From Pezizomycotina sp. ARF18 (lineage: Eukaryota > Ascomycota), in the NCBI GenBank assembly GCA_002224055.1, contig AZLU01000016.1, positions 248,755 to 312,754 on the forward strand: a stretch of DNA of 64,000 nucleotides, read 5' to 3'. The notes below the pieces were generated by a model that ran no database searches, was not told the origin of the DNA, and saw only the letters and a program-made list of their open reading frames with translations. Position numbers and translations under genes: made by a program. Shown here piece after piece: positions 22,550 through 34,890 of this stretch (position 1 is its first letter; each line of letters starts with the position of its first letter).

Positions 22550-25046
22550 CTAGAGGCTGACCTGGTAGACGTTCTGCGACTGGCCGTACTGAGCGGCGCT
22601 CTGGCCTGCCGGGTCCAAGGTAACCGGGGTTCCGCTGACATCCATCGACAGACCGGTAACGCTCTTCGGGTCAACGTTAGTAGATGCCTGGGAGATCCTA
22701 ACGTTCATGTTGCTCTTCAAATAGGCCGCGACGGTGTTCGGTTGCATATCCTTAAGGCCGGAATTGGGATCGATCACGAGCTTCATGAGCGCGTTGGTGA
22801 GGGACACGCTGCCTCCGATGGTATTGCCGCCCATGTTCATCTTGCTCGTGTCGCCGGTCCAGAAGCCGAAGTACCCGGCGAAGCTGGACGCTCTGTCCCA
22901 GGAATCCGGGGAGGAGCTAGCGTCGGGGCTGTTGGATCCGAGGAATAGGTGGAAGTTAGTGGTCTTGTCGAAGGCGGTGGAGGGGATCTGGATGTTGCAG
23001 ACGTATTCGGTGTATGTGTTCTGGCCCGTCAAGATTTTTCCGAGGGACGATTTAATTTCATCGGAAGTGGGAGGAGTGGACAGGGTGTTGCCGCTGCTGC
23101 CAGTAGGAGCCGCGCCATCACCCATGCTGGTAGGCGCGCCGTTGCCGGTGGACGAGCCGTTGCCGTTGGAGCCATCGGTGGGGGTATTTCGGCAGCGCCA
23201 TCGCTAGAGCCTGAGGATCCATCGGTGTTACCGGCAGACGAACCATCGCCAGAAGATCCATCGGTAGGGGTGGAAGCGCCGTCTCCGCTGCCGGTATCAT
23301 CGCCACCATCCTGCCGGCGGGTGAGAGATCTAGATTTCCTTGAAGGCCACGCCTGAGTCGTGCGGCGGAATCTGTTCCTGAACTTCTTGGATGCTCCGTC
23401 GGAGCTACCATGAGAAGAACCGCCACTCGCGTTGCTGGAGCCATCGGAGTCGGAAGCAGCTGCGCCGGAGTTATCGGACCCGGAGTCGCCGGCGTTGGAG
23501 CCACTTCCGTCGGTAACGCCGTCGGTAATTGCCACCAGCGGAGCCGTCGGTGGCTCCACTAGACGAACCGTCGCCGTTGGAGCCATCGGTAGCGGTATTT
23601 CCAGCTGCGCCGTCACCGGAAGATCCATCAGTAGTAGCGGTGGACGAACCATCGCCAGAAGAGCCGCCGGCGCCGGCAGAAGCAGACGGGCTAGCGTTGC
23701 TACCATCGCTAGTGGCAGTGCCGTTGCCAGCTGCTGTCGTCGACGGACCCTGAGAGTTACCATTCAAGGCGCCCTGGATGATACCCGCCGGCACAGCCAC
23801 CCTGTACTTGCTCATCGTCGCCTGGAACGCCTCCTCGCTGCGCATCTCTGGATAATCGTAGCCGAACGCCTTATGGTTCCTCGAGCTCGCGGGGTCCACA
23901 TCTGGTCGCTCGTGGAGAAAAAGGGGCCATGTTGGCATCACGGTCGTTTATCCAGGTGTTCGGATTCTGGCGCTGCCACAAGGCGAAGAGGCGGTCGACG
24001 TTGGCGTGGTGTGGCCAGAAAATCGGATCGAACGCAGCGGTTGGGACGCTACCCATGTGACCGCTGCCGAACGAAGCGTGGACCGAATGTGCACGGCTTC
24101 GATAGACATGTACTCGTGAGCGACTGGTTGTTCTCGGCGCTCGACCGCCCGATGGCGATGGTGGAGAAGTCCTCCCAGCTTTGGTTTGGGACGTTGAGGA
24201 TGTTGTAACATCTTGGGTGAAGCCGTTATTGCTCTTCTGTAGCGTCGCCATGGTGTTTGGTCCCCTATTTGTCGTCTTGGCTTTATGCAAGGTCTTCGCA
24301 CGTGGTAGGTTGATATAGTAAGGCTCCAATCAACGCTAGTCATGTTCGCCGGCATGTTCGGGTACGCGCCGGGGAACGTATACTGGAACATTGGGTTAGG
24401 GATGCTCGTCTGCTGACCGTTTTCGAGGGATCAGAGTACGTAAACTGCTGCTGCGTCAAGACGTCAGGTATCGGCGCTTCTCCCGTGCCGAGGGGTAAGG
24501 CCCAATCCCAATACGGCATCCGAAGGGCTTTCGCCGCGTCGTTCCACTGGCCGCTAGAGCCTCCGTCGAACTGCTGTGCGATTTCCATCGCTTTCAGCGA
24601 GACGGCTTGCTCCACTATGGCGACGTACGGCCGGTGCCACACCGGGAAAGCCGTGTTCCTATGCTGCAATACCCGGAGCGCTGCGGAGGAGCCGTAGTCC
24701 CCCAGTACATGCCCGCCGGCGCGCCGTGGATCGCGCCCAAGCGGTAGTACGAAAGCTTATCCGTCCTGGGGTCGGTGGCGGCCGGGTTTTGCAGGCGCTG
24801 CATGGCCAGCATAAAGAGCGTCAGCTGGTTTTGGTTCTTCACAAAGTCGCGTATTTCCAGCCTCAACGGAACGTCCCTGCTCTTCGTCCATGATGCGCCA
24901 TCCACAGCTTTCACGCCAGTTACGGGCAAATTCGGTCCCCTGAGATCTGCAGGCCTGTTCACCGGAGTGTTTTGGGCCAGCACTCCATCAAGGATACAGT
25001 AGAGAATGCCAGTTGTGGCTAAAGTGAATGATTCGATCTTCACCAT
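22550..25046 (-). CDS. Tyrosinase (fungal type, secreted form), frame-disrupted as sequenced
   Basis: Type-3 copper oxidase that hydroxylates monophenols and oxidises o-diphenols to quinones, used in melanin formation. The start at 25046 gives a signal-peptide-like leader (MVKIESFTLATTGILYCILD, cleavage probably near VLAQN). CuA region: LGAIHGAPAGMYWG, a GYC motif and HRNTAFPVWHRPYVAIVEQA, giving the expected histidines and the Cys that forms the Cys-His thioether in fungal enzymes. CuB region: SVHASFGSGHMG and AAFDPIFWPHHANVDRLFAL. Core end: HKAFGYDYPEM. A long Ser/Gly/Asp/Thr-rich linker (about 23.76-23.1 kb) follows, then a C-terminal lid-type domain (YVCNIQIPSTAF, FHLFLGSNSPD, YFGFWTGDTSKMNMGG, YQVSL stop). 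About six to seven single-base frame changes separate these motifs, and in-frame stops between them are few. This is either sequencing error or a recent pseudogene. Confidence 0.85.
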
Positions 25047-25232
25047 GGCGGTTGAAGGAGTTCTGGAAGCAGACTAAGTAAACCGCAAAGCGTAAGATTG
25101 ATCCGCTTGTTAACTTAGCAAGATGCAGCCACTCCGAAAAATTAGTGAAATGAGAAATTGGAGGGAGCGTAGTAAATATTGGTTATGAAGTATAAAATCG
25201 AAGATTGACACAATCTTGAGTGCGAAAGAGTG

Positions 25233-25242
25233 TATTATATAT
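25233..25242 (-). promoter_or_regulatory. Possible TATA element of the tyrosinase gene
   Basis: A TATATAATA-type sequence on the minus strand lies about 190 bases upstream of the tyrosinase ATG. A second CTATATATAT run lies near 25313. This assignment rests on sequence and distance only. Confidence 0.25.
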
Positions 25243-27797
25243 GACTTGAGAGACGTTCTTTGATGTTTTATGGTGTTCTGATGAGAAGATCGAACAGAGA
25301 TGACGAGAGTCCCTCTATATATATCCCTTTCCGACTGTATTTCATTCGTCTTCCAGTCACCCTCGACCTACTGCAAAGGCTCCGTTTCCATTGCTGGCTT
25401 TCAACAAGGAGAGAAGCTGAGAGTTGAGTAATATCGCTCGGAACATCTCCTATTCTCGTAGAAACTTTGAAAACCTGAAGCTGTATGTATTATTACAGCC
25501 TGCCGGAGCTGAATCTACAGTCCGAGATTTGAAGACTCGAATTAAGGGTCGCAAAGCTTGAATCCCCTCTTCCACGCCCCCGCTTCGAGTCATGCGAGCA
25601 AACAAACTAAATATCGCTCTATTTTTACCACCCTGCCTACGGGGTTACCGAACACGAAGTTTGAAACTTCGTAGGGCTCCCGCTTGGCCTCGTCTAACAG
25701 TTAAAAATTTCACAATCTTCAGAAGGCGAATTCAACGTGGATAAGTGAGACGTAGTCGCAATCCATAAGGGGTACATGTCCACACGAACGGCACATGAGC
25801 CACGATAGCTCTTATCACAGCCTTCGAAGAGGATCCTAGAAAAGATAAGAGGAGGTTGTTGCATGGCGATCTATTTGAAACCGGTAAACTTGACGGCTAT
25901 TACATAATGTCACATCATGTCGGATTCCCAGGAATAGGACCCTGCTAGTAGGGTGGCAGCCGAACGAACGCTGGTTCAACACGTTTCACGGCATCGCCGT
26001 CCGTAGAGAATCCCTAATTCATTTCCAAGCCGACAAGGAATTCGGCCCGAATATACTAGCCTCGTATCGACAGGCCGGAGAAGTAATACCGAATCCGTAC
26101 CTGACTTTCCCCCATCTATGAACGGGAAAGGAAATGCAAATCTCCCTCTCGGGCTGCTAATCGTGGAACTAAAAGTATCGCTTTGCCACCGAATGTCTTG
26201 AGCTGTGCAGCCGTGGAAGCCACGATGTAACAGTAGAAACGCGACTGAGTGTGTTTCGGACTCCTAGCGGACTCTACTCCGCCACTAAGCTATAAATCCA
26301 ACAAACGTTAGCGCGAGGCTTCTCCAGTTTCACAACACTTATCTATGCGAATTTATTAGTCACTTGATTAGTGTCTAGAGCATTGTAACATTGAAATGTT
26401 GATTAAGCAGCTTTTACCGCGTCTTCCGGTGCGTAAATCTCGCGGGTGAGGTAGCCATCAGAACGCCCGTTTGCCACTGTTTGTCGCAAGGCCAATGGTT
26501 CAAAGATCCAAGCTGACTTCTGCCCTCAAGGAACCGCTTTCTAGCGTACAGCTAAGGTACACCTACTAATTATAAAATCAGCTTGAATATTTGATCTACA
26601 GGACTGTTAGATTCACGGAGTGAGAGAACGTCGGTGTTTGCGAATATCTGCATATTTTGTTGTTTTTTCTAGTATTATAGTTATGATTCACTAGTGATAT
26701 ATCAAGCCCCCCAAAAAGATCTTTCGAGCCCCCTTTAAGTTATATAGCAACACCCTAGACTGACTATCTCTTTTAGAAGCTAATATTATCTATTATCTTG
26801 CGCGTTATTTGCCGCTATTACCTTTCACGTGTTGCTGCTGTTGTTTATTACTTATTGCCTGTTATGCTGCTACTTTATTGATCTGCGGCTTTGTCGCTGC
26901 TGTTTGTTATTTTGCGCTTTATTATTTTACGCTTTATCATGTTATTTTCTGTTATTTCGCCCCCCTATTTCTGCCTCCCAGCCTCTGTTTCTCCGCCTTT
27001 ACCTCCCGCCTCTGTCTCCCCTCTCTACCTCTGTCCTTGCCTTTGGCCTATATGTTAAATAGCGCGATGCATGCTTACTAGGGAATTCTCTTTTTTTTTT
27101 TATTTGTGAAAAGTCTGCGAAGTTTAGCACATCCTACAAAAATTCGAGATTTTCGTAAGGGCAAAGTAGGAGTCTGCGAATTATGCAAAATCGTTAAAAG
27201 ATTCAAGCCATAGCGGCGTTTATTTTCTGCCTTGATAGCAGCCAGCACCTCCTCGATGTTCTGGTATTTCGTGAAACTGATATCTAATCTTGGATCAAAC
27301 TGATCTTCGTTAGCAGTATCTTGAAATATAGCATGAGGCTTTGCCTTGAACCGCAAGTTTTAAGTAAGACATAACACCGAAGCTTGATGCCACAGATGAG
27401 AGATCTGTCGATATAGAGCTTTATATCTATTTTCAACTGAATTTGTTTTTGAAAAAATCTAGATATATAACTCAGGTAAGAACCTTGTACAGAGAGAAAG
27501 AACGAACTTGGAACAGCCTTGGTTTTTTGGGCATAAAGGAAGAAATATAGTAGAATTTAATGTGTTCCTACCTAATAGCGAACAAATGAGATTCAGCCCA
27601 AGGACAGCCACCGTTGCCTTGTTATGTTCCCTTACTGCAATCTGTACCCCTTAAGTATACCACAGGGCATCGTCCAGAAGGTCCTGCAAAATAACGAATT
27701 GAATATAAAACAAAGAAACGGAAAAAAAAAAAAAAAAAAAAAAAACAAGAAATAAAGAGAGGGAGGAAGCAAAAGGAGAATGAAAGATCTTCCCGTG
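25243..27797. other. 2.5 kb gene-poor stretch upstream of tyrosinase
   Basis: No gene supported. 26.7-27.07 kb is a pyrimidine-rich stretch with repeated GTTATTT/GCTTTATT-like words. A minus-strand open frame (27356-27078) encodes FDPRLDISFTKYQNIEEVL and further charged residues ending in KKKKRIP. It has no start context or family I can name and could be a remnant of something. An A tract lies at 27721-27744. Confidence 0.4.
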
Positions 27798-29122
27798 CTA
27801 CTCATCATCATCCCTAACGATTCGCCTCGGACGAAGAACATGCGGCGCCAAATAATCCTTCAAAATCCACGGATCCGTCCACTTGCCTCATGCCTCTTCA
27901 GCAGTACTCTCACCAGTTCCCCGAACGCGTCGTAATCCCTGATCGAACGTATCCACCGGCCGCCACGGCGCTTCGTTGTATCCTATCTAAATACAAACCC
28001 AAATTATTCCTCGGCGTGCCATTGACGACGGACTCAATGTACAGCAAGCAGGAAAGTTAACTATCAGCATATGCGGCAGCGCGGCCAGCATATTAAAGAT
28101 AGTCCCCCAGCGACACGTAGACTCCGCTCCAGGAAGCCGACGTGCGCGAGTCTGAGGACGCGCAGCATCGGCGTGTTTTCGAAGAGCTCCGGGAGGAGGT
28201 CGCCTTCGAGGAGGAAGCCGGCGAAGTCGAGACAGAAGGTTGCGGCTGACCGATTCGGGAGGCGATGGTGCTGTGATACACCATGGACGAGGCGGAGCAG
28301 TCGATTTGTAGCTGGCGGAGGCTTTTACGATTTGAGGAACTCGTTGGTGAACCAGTCTAGTTCAATGGGTAGGAGAGGCCACTGGGCGCTCGAGTTTTCT
28401 TCGAAGGGTCGAGCCCGCGGAGAATTGGTGGATTTAAGAGCTATCAACCTCGCCCTGAATACCGAGATGAAGTGGGAGACTGTGAGCGAGGAAGCATAAA
28501 GGGAAAAAAAAAAAAAAGGACTACGAAGGCATACTGGGAATGATTTTACATTTCATTAGCTCCTGCAAGCGAAATGGGCGACGGATGCTCAAGCAGAAAT
28601 TCACGAAGTTCATCTTCGGAGTGAACCACTTGCCGTTGCAACGAGCCGAAAGAAAGGTCGTAAAGCTTCTGAATATCCTCGTGAAAGCCCACGAAGGAAC
28701 CTCGTCAGCGGCGTCAACAGTTCCTTCGCCCAAGAAGTAGCTTCAAAGCCAGAAACCCGCCACGACGGATCACTTCATCCGGCAGCATGAGTCCAATGAG
28801 ATCAAGACGTCAATGACGTGCGAAGGTACTTCGAACCGACCATCTCGGTCAGCTTCCCGATGGTTTCCTTGCGGCGGTCGACGAGAGATACTTCGCGGAA
28901 AGGGATTCGGATGCGAATTCGCAGAATGTCGAGTTGACGAGTCGAGGTTCTTCAGCGTGGGCGGTCGCCTCCGTCATTTTCCTCATATTCCAGGACCTTG
29001 ACAATCTGCAAAACGGCGAGTGAAGGATTAGCATATTCCCACGTCGAGAGCTGGGAATTTTCCTCGAGGCGTCGCCAACTTACCAACAAGCAGATTTCGC
29101 TGGGAAGGAAGGGTTCGTCCAT
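27798..29122 (-). pseudogene. F-box-like family copy K, several breaks
   Basis: Exon 1 is ATG 29122 to 29084 (MDEPFLPSEICLL), then donor GTAAGTTGG. Intron 1 is 29083-29006, with GCTAATCC and acceptor TTTTGCAG. Exon 2 begins IVKVLEYEENDGGDRP, followed in other frames by PRLVNSTFCEFASES and a stretch with GKLTEMVGSKYLRTSL. Exon 3 contains LCLDFAGFLLEGDLLPELFE-like sequence, FENTPMLRVLRLAHVGFLE and IFNMLAALPHMLIVNFPA. The tail has RPVDTFDQ, RDYDAFGELVRVLLKRHEA and WILKDYLAPHVLRPRRIV, ending near 27798. At least four frame changes. Confidence 0.58.
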
Positions 29123-29703
29123 GCGGTCCGCATATTTTTGACTCGAGCTCTGCTAGACGCACTTAAGCCCAGCTGAGATACCGGCTCCGTGACCTTTGAC
29201 GATAGAGGGAAGTCGCTAAGCTCGTTATTGAACCGACAAAAAAATTCGTGATGGTGGAAATGAGGATGTTATGAAGACGGCGTTGAAGTGAAGGACTGTT
29301 GTAGGTAGTTTTATCAACAAGCATGACCGGCCAATAACCACCTACTTGGTATTTTATTTTATTTTTTCACTCCTTACCTGCTCTGATAATTAAAAAAAAA
29401 AAAAAAACTCACCATTCGATTATCACCACTGATTCTTCCCCAGTAGTCAATATGAAGGGCCGTTCTGCACTCCAGAGAGGCTACTCACGTATAATAAAAA
29501 ATCGCGGTGGTAAGCATGAAACTTGATGTATGCTGAAATAATAGGAACCCATTGTATCTGGTGTCCCTTTATCAAGATCTAAGGACTATTAACATTTAGA
29601 GAGAATATAGAGATAGGAAAAAACAGAATCAAAGAAGACAAGCAATGGAACTCATATCAAACCGCCGTCAGTAGCCTCAGTCAGCCGCGGCGGACGATTC
29701 CCT
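29123..29703. other. Intergenic, nothing recognised
   Basis: Contains an A tract at about 29391-29407 and AT-rich sequence between copies K and L. Confidence 0.5.
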
Positions 29704-31180
29704 TTAGCATCTCATATTCATAGGTTGCAAAAGATACGGCCTGAGCAGGTCTTTATCACCAAGCTTTCAGCATCTCTCTCGCAAAGAACTTCCCTAAGCA
29801 AAACCTTTAAGGCGGTATAATCAACATGATAATCCTCGGTGACATGAAGCGGTCGCAACGGTATCCTAACGATTTGTAAGAACCGGCCAGCTCGTCGCTT
29901 GGTGAACGTTGCAGTAGCTCAGCAGACAGAGCCAGATGGACCTCAGTGTGAAGTTGTTCCAGACTTTCGAAGATGTCCGCCACCTGTAGTCCGTCTGGAA
30001 TCCCACTGTATCGAGGATGAGATGTTCCAGCTTAGGCGTATTCTTGAACAAGGCTAGTAATCCGCCGCCGTCGACGTTCAACGCAAGGAACTCCAGTCGC
30101 TGGAGCCGGAAAGCGGGGCCGAGAGGGTGACCGGTGTCCAAAACGTATCCCAAAAGCCGTGCAATGTCGGCAATCGAGCGTCAGGGTCGTGAGCTGTGTT
30201 GTCAGAGAATAGAGCGACGTCTGCATAAACAAAGCGAGGCTATCGTAATATACCTCAAGGTCGCTGTTGTGATATCCTCATCCATTTCGCTGGTGAAGCA
30301 GTATAATCCGAAGCGCTCTGTTCTTTAAAATACGAAACGAAGAATGCATTAGTGTTTATTTCTTGCTTCTCGTCTCCAGGCCAGATTATTATTCTAAGAA
30401 TTGTAAAGTTTATATGGGTCTGAAAACTCACTTCTCTAAAACATCTGTCCCATGCCACAACGGTATGTCCTGTCAAGCGCGTAGGCAAATACTTCAAGCA
30501 TCTGTATATTAAACCGGCGTACTACTGAGTGCCAGCTTGACCGTTCTGTAAAAGGAGGCCTCGGTTCATGCGAAAGTGTAGGAGTCAAGTCGGTACTTTC
30601 CCTCCCCTAGATCACCTACGACTCCTAAAGATAGTCGGCAAAGTACGGCCGGACAAGCACGAAAGAGCGAACTCAGCGGAACATGTGGGAGACCACGAGC
30701 AGCGTCCATGATAACCTCCGCCCTTTATCATCACACAGTCTTCGCTGTCGACATCCTCGGGGAGCATGATCTCGAGCGGATGATCAAGTGCTTCAGGTGC
30801 TGCAGACAATGAGGTGCTCCGCAAAGGGCATGATCTTCCAAGTGCGTGCTCGTAAAAAGGTGGGAGGCGTATTCGTTCGAACAGGTACGGAAACGCAAAG
30901 TCGTTGAAGGTCCTGCAAGTCAGACGAAGCACTTTGAGCATCTCGAAGTCGTGGCTGGGGGAACCGAGATCACGATCCACTCCAGAGGGCTGACGAAGCA
31001 TTGGGCTATCTTTTGAGATCGTCAGCGCTAATTCCGACCGGATCGTAGCTCGGGAAGGTAGGAAAGGGAGGAGCGATTAAGAAACCGCCCGTACTTTTTT
31101 GTAAACTCACCTCTAAAGGATCCCCCAAGGAAAACGAGCAGCTGCTAGAAGCCCCGTAACGCGCTCCGACCCGTCCGTAG
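29704..31180 (-). pseudogene. F-box-like family copy L, several breaks
   Basis: Minus-strand member, divergent from copy M. A GTGAGTTTAC donor lies near 31107. The exon 2 start IAQCFVSPLEW (31.0 kb) matches IVQCFAGRPW of copy M and is followed in another frame by FEMLKVLRLTCRTFNDFAFP and YLFERIRLPPF, then LEIMLPEDVDSEDC. Exon 3 has LQRLEFLALNVDGGGLLALF then KNTPKLEHLILDTVGFQTDY and NNFTLRSIWLCLLSYCNV. The tail is IPLRPLHVTEDYHVDYTALK then VLLREVLCERDAESLV and LLRPYLLQPMNM. At least four breaks. Its sequence is closest to copy M, suggesting an inverted duplicate pair. Confidence 0.58.
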
Positions 31181-31382
31181 TCTCGTTGAGGTCCGTCATT
31201 ATAGATAGCAACATGTAAAAGCTGTAAGTACCGCTTCTGAGCAGCGAAGATGGCGATTTGAGTCAATGTATTATCGATGTTGATGCTGTGGATTGCGATG
31301 GAGGTGGAGGTTTGGGCTACTCGGAATAAATGAAGTGAGGATTGTATTTATGTAAAAGGTAGCAAACAAATAACTAAACAGC

Positions 31383-31500
31383 AAAAAATCAAAAAATAAT
31401 AAAAAAATATAAAAAAAAAAAATAACAATAAAAATAAAATAAAAAAAAAAAAAAAAAAAAATAAAAAAAATAAAAAAAATAAAAAAATAAAAAAAAATAA
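31383..31500. repeat. A-rich low-complexity tract between divergent copies L and M
   Basis: Runs of A broken by single T or C bases, about 118 bases long. Confidence 0.85.
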
Positions 31501-31714
31501 CCAACCCATCCCAAGCTCAAACATACTACCTGAAGGGCAAAACAGCGGCTAACAATCGACTTTGGAACGTTCAATGGTCCTCGTCCATCCCAAATATCAG
31601 CTGCCAGAGAACAATCGCTATAGCCGTCACCATTCCACTCTTTACAAGACGGCGAATAATCAAGAAGAGTTCCGTGTCGTGTCGGATCAGTCGGATATCC
31701 AGAGAGGGCCTTTC

Positions 31715-33093
31715 ATGCCCACAGAGATCTGTTGAATGTGAGTTATAACCCGCTTTCCCTTATGTTGATGTGCATCGCTAACCGTCCACAGATTGTCCAA
31801 TGCTTCGCCGGTCGCCCATGGGTCGAGGAATCCGCCGACCACGACTTCGCAATGCTTCAAACTCTGCGCCTCACCAGCAAGACCTTCAATGCGCTTGCAA
31901 CGCCTACCTCTTTGAGCGGATCCGCCTTCTGCGTCTCGTGATCAATCTTTCACCCGCATCGACGCTCTATCGGGTCACAGTTCCTCCGCTGTCTCAAGCA
32001 TCTAATTATTCCGCTGGAGATAGTGATTTGTGAGGATTGTGACGTTGAGAAAGCTGACGCTAAGTTCAGCGATGATCTGCGCGCATTGATCCGTTTACTA
32101 CGCGCATGTCCGAAAAATGTCAAGCGCCTGTCATTGGGCATGGCAGTGATAAGCTTGGACTAAAAGGAGCCGTGAGCAACCTAAATTTTTCGCGCGAGGT
32201 CGGATATTGGTTTACGACGTCATCGACCAAGCTCTGAGCGCTGTTCCGCAGTCAGAAATAATCGCGTTCGATTGACACGCCCACTACCTCCACTGTACCG
32301 GAGGTTTGTGGTGAGACGGTCTTCTGGACAAGTATATTTACTTTGAATGCCTTATAATTATTATGATTGCCAACAACTAACAGAAGAGTGTCTATCTTTA
32401 TATCAGGACGCAGGGGGTTAGACTGTATTATTTGCCGTCGGTGGATGAGAAGGATGATCGTCGCAACGCCGAATTTCACGATGATTTGGTCCCATTATTA
32501 CTCTCTCTGTTCCTCGCTCCAATACCAGGTTCACGGCTTTTTCCCTCGATTGTCGTCATTCTTTTCTCATAATGTACAACCCGATCGAGCTCCCGAGAAC
32601 TGTCACACCTGCTCTCTCTCGACTTCACCTCTCGTCGTTCATCACCGACGGCGAGAGCTTGTGCGGAGTTTTCGAAGCTACTCGCAATTTAGAACACCTG
32701 GTCCTGGACTTTTATATCAATCTATAAAGATGAGTCAGATAGCAGATTCGAATTAGGATGGGAACCTGTCTTTAAAGCTATAAGACCTCTGGAAAAGCTG
32801 AAAAGTTTACGATTTTTCCTTCTTTGCTATTGGGAAGACCCGATTACCATCTCGTATCATACCATGCCTACAACACTGGAACCCTAAAGGGTCTCATGCG
32901 GCCGCTACACTCCGATGAACTCGGTGATTATAAAGCTTTGAACGACTTGTTGGAAGTGTACTTGAAGAGGGAAGGCGCAGAGTGGCTGGGACCGAAAGAA
33001 CACGTTGATTCTGTTTTTCTTCAGCCCCTGACTGGCAAAAGAATGAGAGAGTTGGCGGAGGCACAATTAGGGTGGGATCTATTGAAAGACTAA
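31715..33093 (+). pseudogene. F-box-like family copy M, several breaks
   Basis: Exon 1 has ATG 31715 with MPTEI and a GTGAGTT donor at 31738; the exon is one base out of phase relative to the family. Intron 1 has GCTAACCG and acceptor CCACAG at 31791. Exon 2 reads IVQCFAGRPWVEESADHDFA, MLQTLRLTSKTFNALATP, then in other frames AYLFERIRLL and LIIPLEIVICEDCDVEKAD and RALIRLLRACPKNVKRLSLG. Exon 3 has LSRLHLSSFITDGESLCGVF, NLEHLVLDFYINL, FKAIRPLEKLKSLRFFLLCY and the tail LMRPLHSDELGDYKALNDLL. The longest open piece is the last (32824-33093). Confidence 0.6.
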
Positions 33094-33550
33094 AGATATT
33101 TGATTACTTTGTTCTGTTTCTCACCATGCGTTATATATTATTCTTGTTTCTCATCAGTCTTGTTTGTTCGCAGTTTCGAGCGCTGCTACACTGGAAGAAG
33201 TTCTCTGCCGCGTCGCTAGACCCGAGTTCAAGTTGTTACTAGTAAAATCATCCGACAGTCCATGTTGTCAATAGCTCGGACCACCCACATAAATGTAATG
33301 GCCGTTCAGGCGCTGTCCCTTGATACCTACGATTTATTTGACTGCTTCAATATCTATCTATCGGCCACAAGTCCCATTAACTATTTGTCCACTCGGCTCC
33401 TGACAAGATCAATAAAATAAACCCATATCAATTGGCCAACCGTGTCTTCTGCTCCGGAATCCAAATGGGCCGCTAATTAGTCTGGCGATTCTGTATAAGA
33501 TGATGCCAGCCTCTTGAGCAGATTACCGTAAGAAGTTTTAGGTAATGATA
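33094..33550. other. Intergenic, nothing recognised
   Basis: Spacer between copies M and N, moderately AT-rich. Confidence 0.5.
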
Positions 33551-34611
33551 GCTCTTGAGATTTCTTCATACTATTATCATACCTCTGAACGAGTTTTGCG
33601 GTGGGACAAAAGTAGATCGCCCGCGATTGCCAGACGAGATCCTTCTATCTGTGAGTCATCAATTGAAACGCACCCCGAAATGAATACTATACTGGACTAA
33701 CACGATTTCAAACCGCAAGATCACGGAATACCTCAGACTCTCAAGGGGAGGATGCAGCCTCCAAGACCTAGCCAATCTCCGCCTCGTGAACAAAGCTTTT
33801 TGTACGTTCGCGACCCCCGCCTTCTTTGAGACTGTCTCTCTCCCACGTAACGCCACAAGCGCGCTTCGATGGCTTGAAAACCTGCACAAGTACAATTTAG
33901 AAAATTTGAAACGGCACATCCGCCATATTATCCTCCCTCTCGGAATCGTCCTCGATAAGTATTGGTTAATCGACGGCGAGAACACTCCAGTAAAGTCCCG
34001 GAGGCACCCCGCGACCGTGAAGAGGAGCGTCAGGGAGCTCCGCGTCGTGCACATGCGGCAATGCATGGAGATCCGCTCCATCCGAGACCGGCGATGGACA
34101 GTACGGGAGCACGCCAGCTCCATGCTCGGTGGGGATCCGCAGCGCCCGGAGCCGCCGGAGTGGCTGTTCAAGGTGATACCGCGCTTCACGGGACTCGACA
34201 CGTTCAGGCTTGACCTCTCGGATACTCCGCGTAGGTATAAGACGGTAAACGCTCGCGCCACGCGGAGTTTACGTAAGGTGGAGCTTATCACAGTCGAGTT
34301 CTGTGGAGATGCGATTAATAAATTCCCCGCCGGAGCGGTAAATTTAAATACGCTGGTTCTGGAACCCGTTGCGCTGGAATACGAGGGTGGCGTGGACAGC
34401 TGGCAGGGTTTGTTTGTTATCTTGTCCGGCTTAGCGAAGTTCAAGGAAATACGGCACTCGCTGCTGCATTATTGCGATCTGGAGGAGCACGTTGAGCTTT
34501 TTAGAATGTATAAAGAGCGGTTGGTGCCTTTCCTACCCTTTGTATACGGACTACTCCCAGGATAAAGAGCATTTAAGATCGCTTTTTCGGAACACTGTCG
34601 GCAAGGAATAG
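33551..34611 (+). CDS. F-box-like family copy N, shortened, lacking intron 2
   Basis: Exon 1 ends in RLPDEILLS at donor GTGAGTCATC (about 33652). No ATG is found in this frame before the preceding stop, so the start is uncertain. Intron 1 ends at CGCAAG (33719). Exon 2 from 33720 is one open frame to 34565: ITEYLRLSRGG, LANLRLVNKAFCTFATP, LKRHIRHIILPLGIVLDKY, SVRELRVVHMRQCMEIRSI, FTGLDTFRLDLSDTP, VDSWQGLFVILSGLAKFKEI. Relative to copies F, I and P it jumps over the block that normally holds the SACPSRLDRL segment and intron 2. In another frame just after 34530 the tail LYTDYSQDKEHLRSLFRNTV matches the family C-terminal motif, so one frame change truncates it. Confidence 0.6.
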
Positions 34612-34890
34612 GGATTTTTACCCGGGTGATATTAGAACTGTCACGGAGTACATCTGGAGTTTAATGACTCGGATGCTTGAATTTGAGCAGGTTTTCGCTG
34701 CCTATTTTCGTTTTTTTCTTTTTCAAACCAGGGATCATGAAAAACTCCCGAGATATTGAGTTGTTTATAGAAGCGTGGTGATTCTGCGCAAGGGCTTTGG
34801 GACTCATCGCGTACAAGGCCTTCTTAAATAGCACAAAAGGGCCCTCAAAGATTGATAGCAGCATTGAGAATAGACAACGCGTCACAAATA

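Noticed and set aside
22511-24208. Plus-strand open frames across the tyrosinase gene, up to 258 codons
   Set aside because: Antisense shadows caused by the GC-rich Ser/Gly/Asp codons of the tyrosinase linker.
26809-27081. Plus-strand frames rich in Cys, Leu and Phe
   Set aside because: Low-complexity pyrimidine-rich DNA; no start context, introns or family motif.
33659-34444. Minus-strand frame of 261 codons
   Set aside because: Antisense of copy N; the plus strand carries the family motifs and splice sites.
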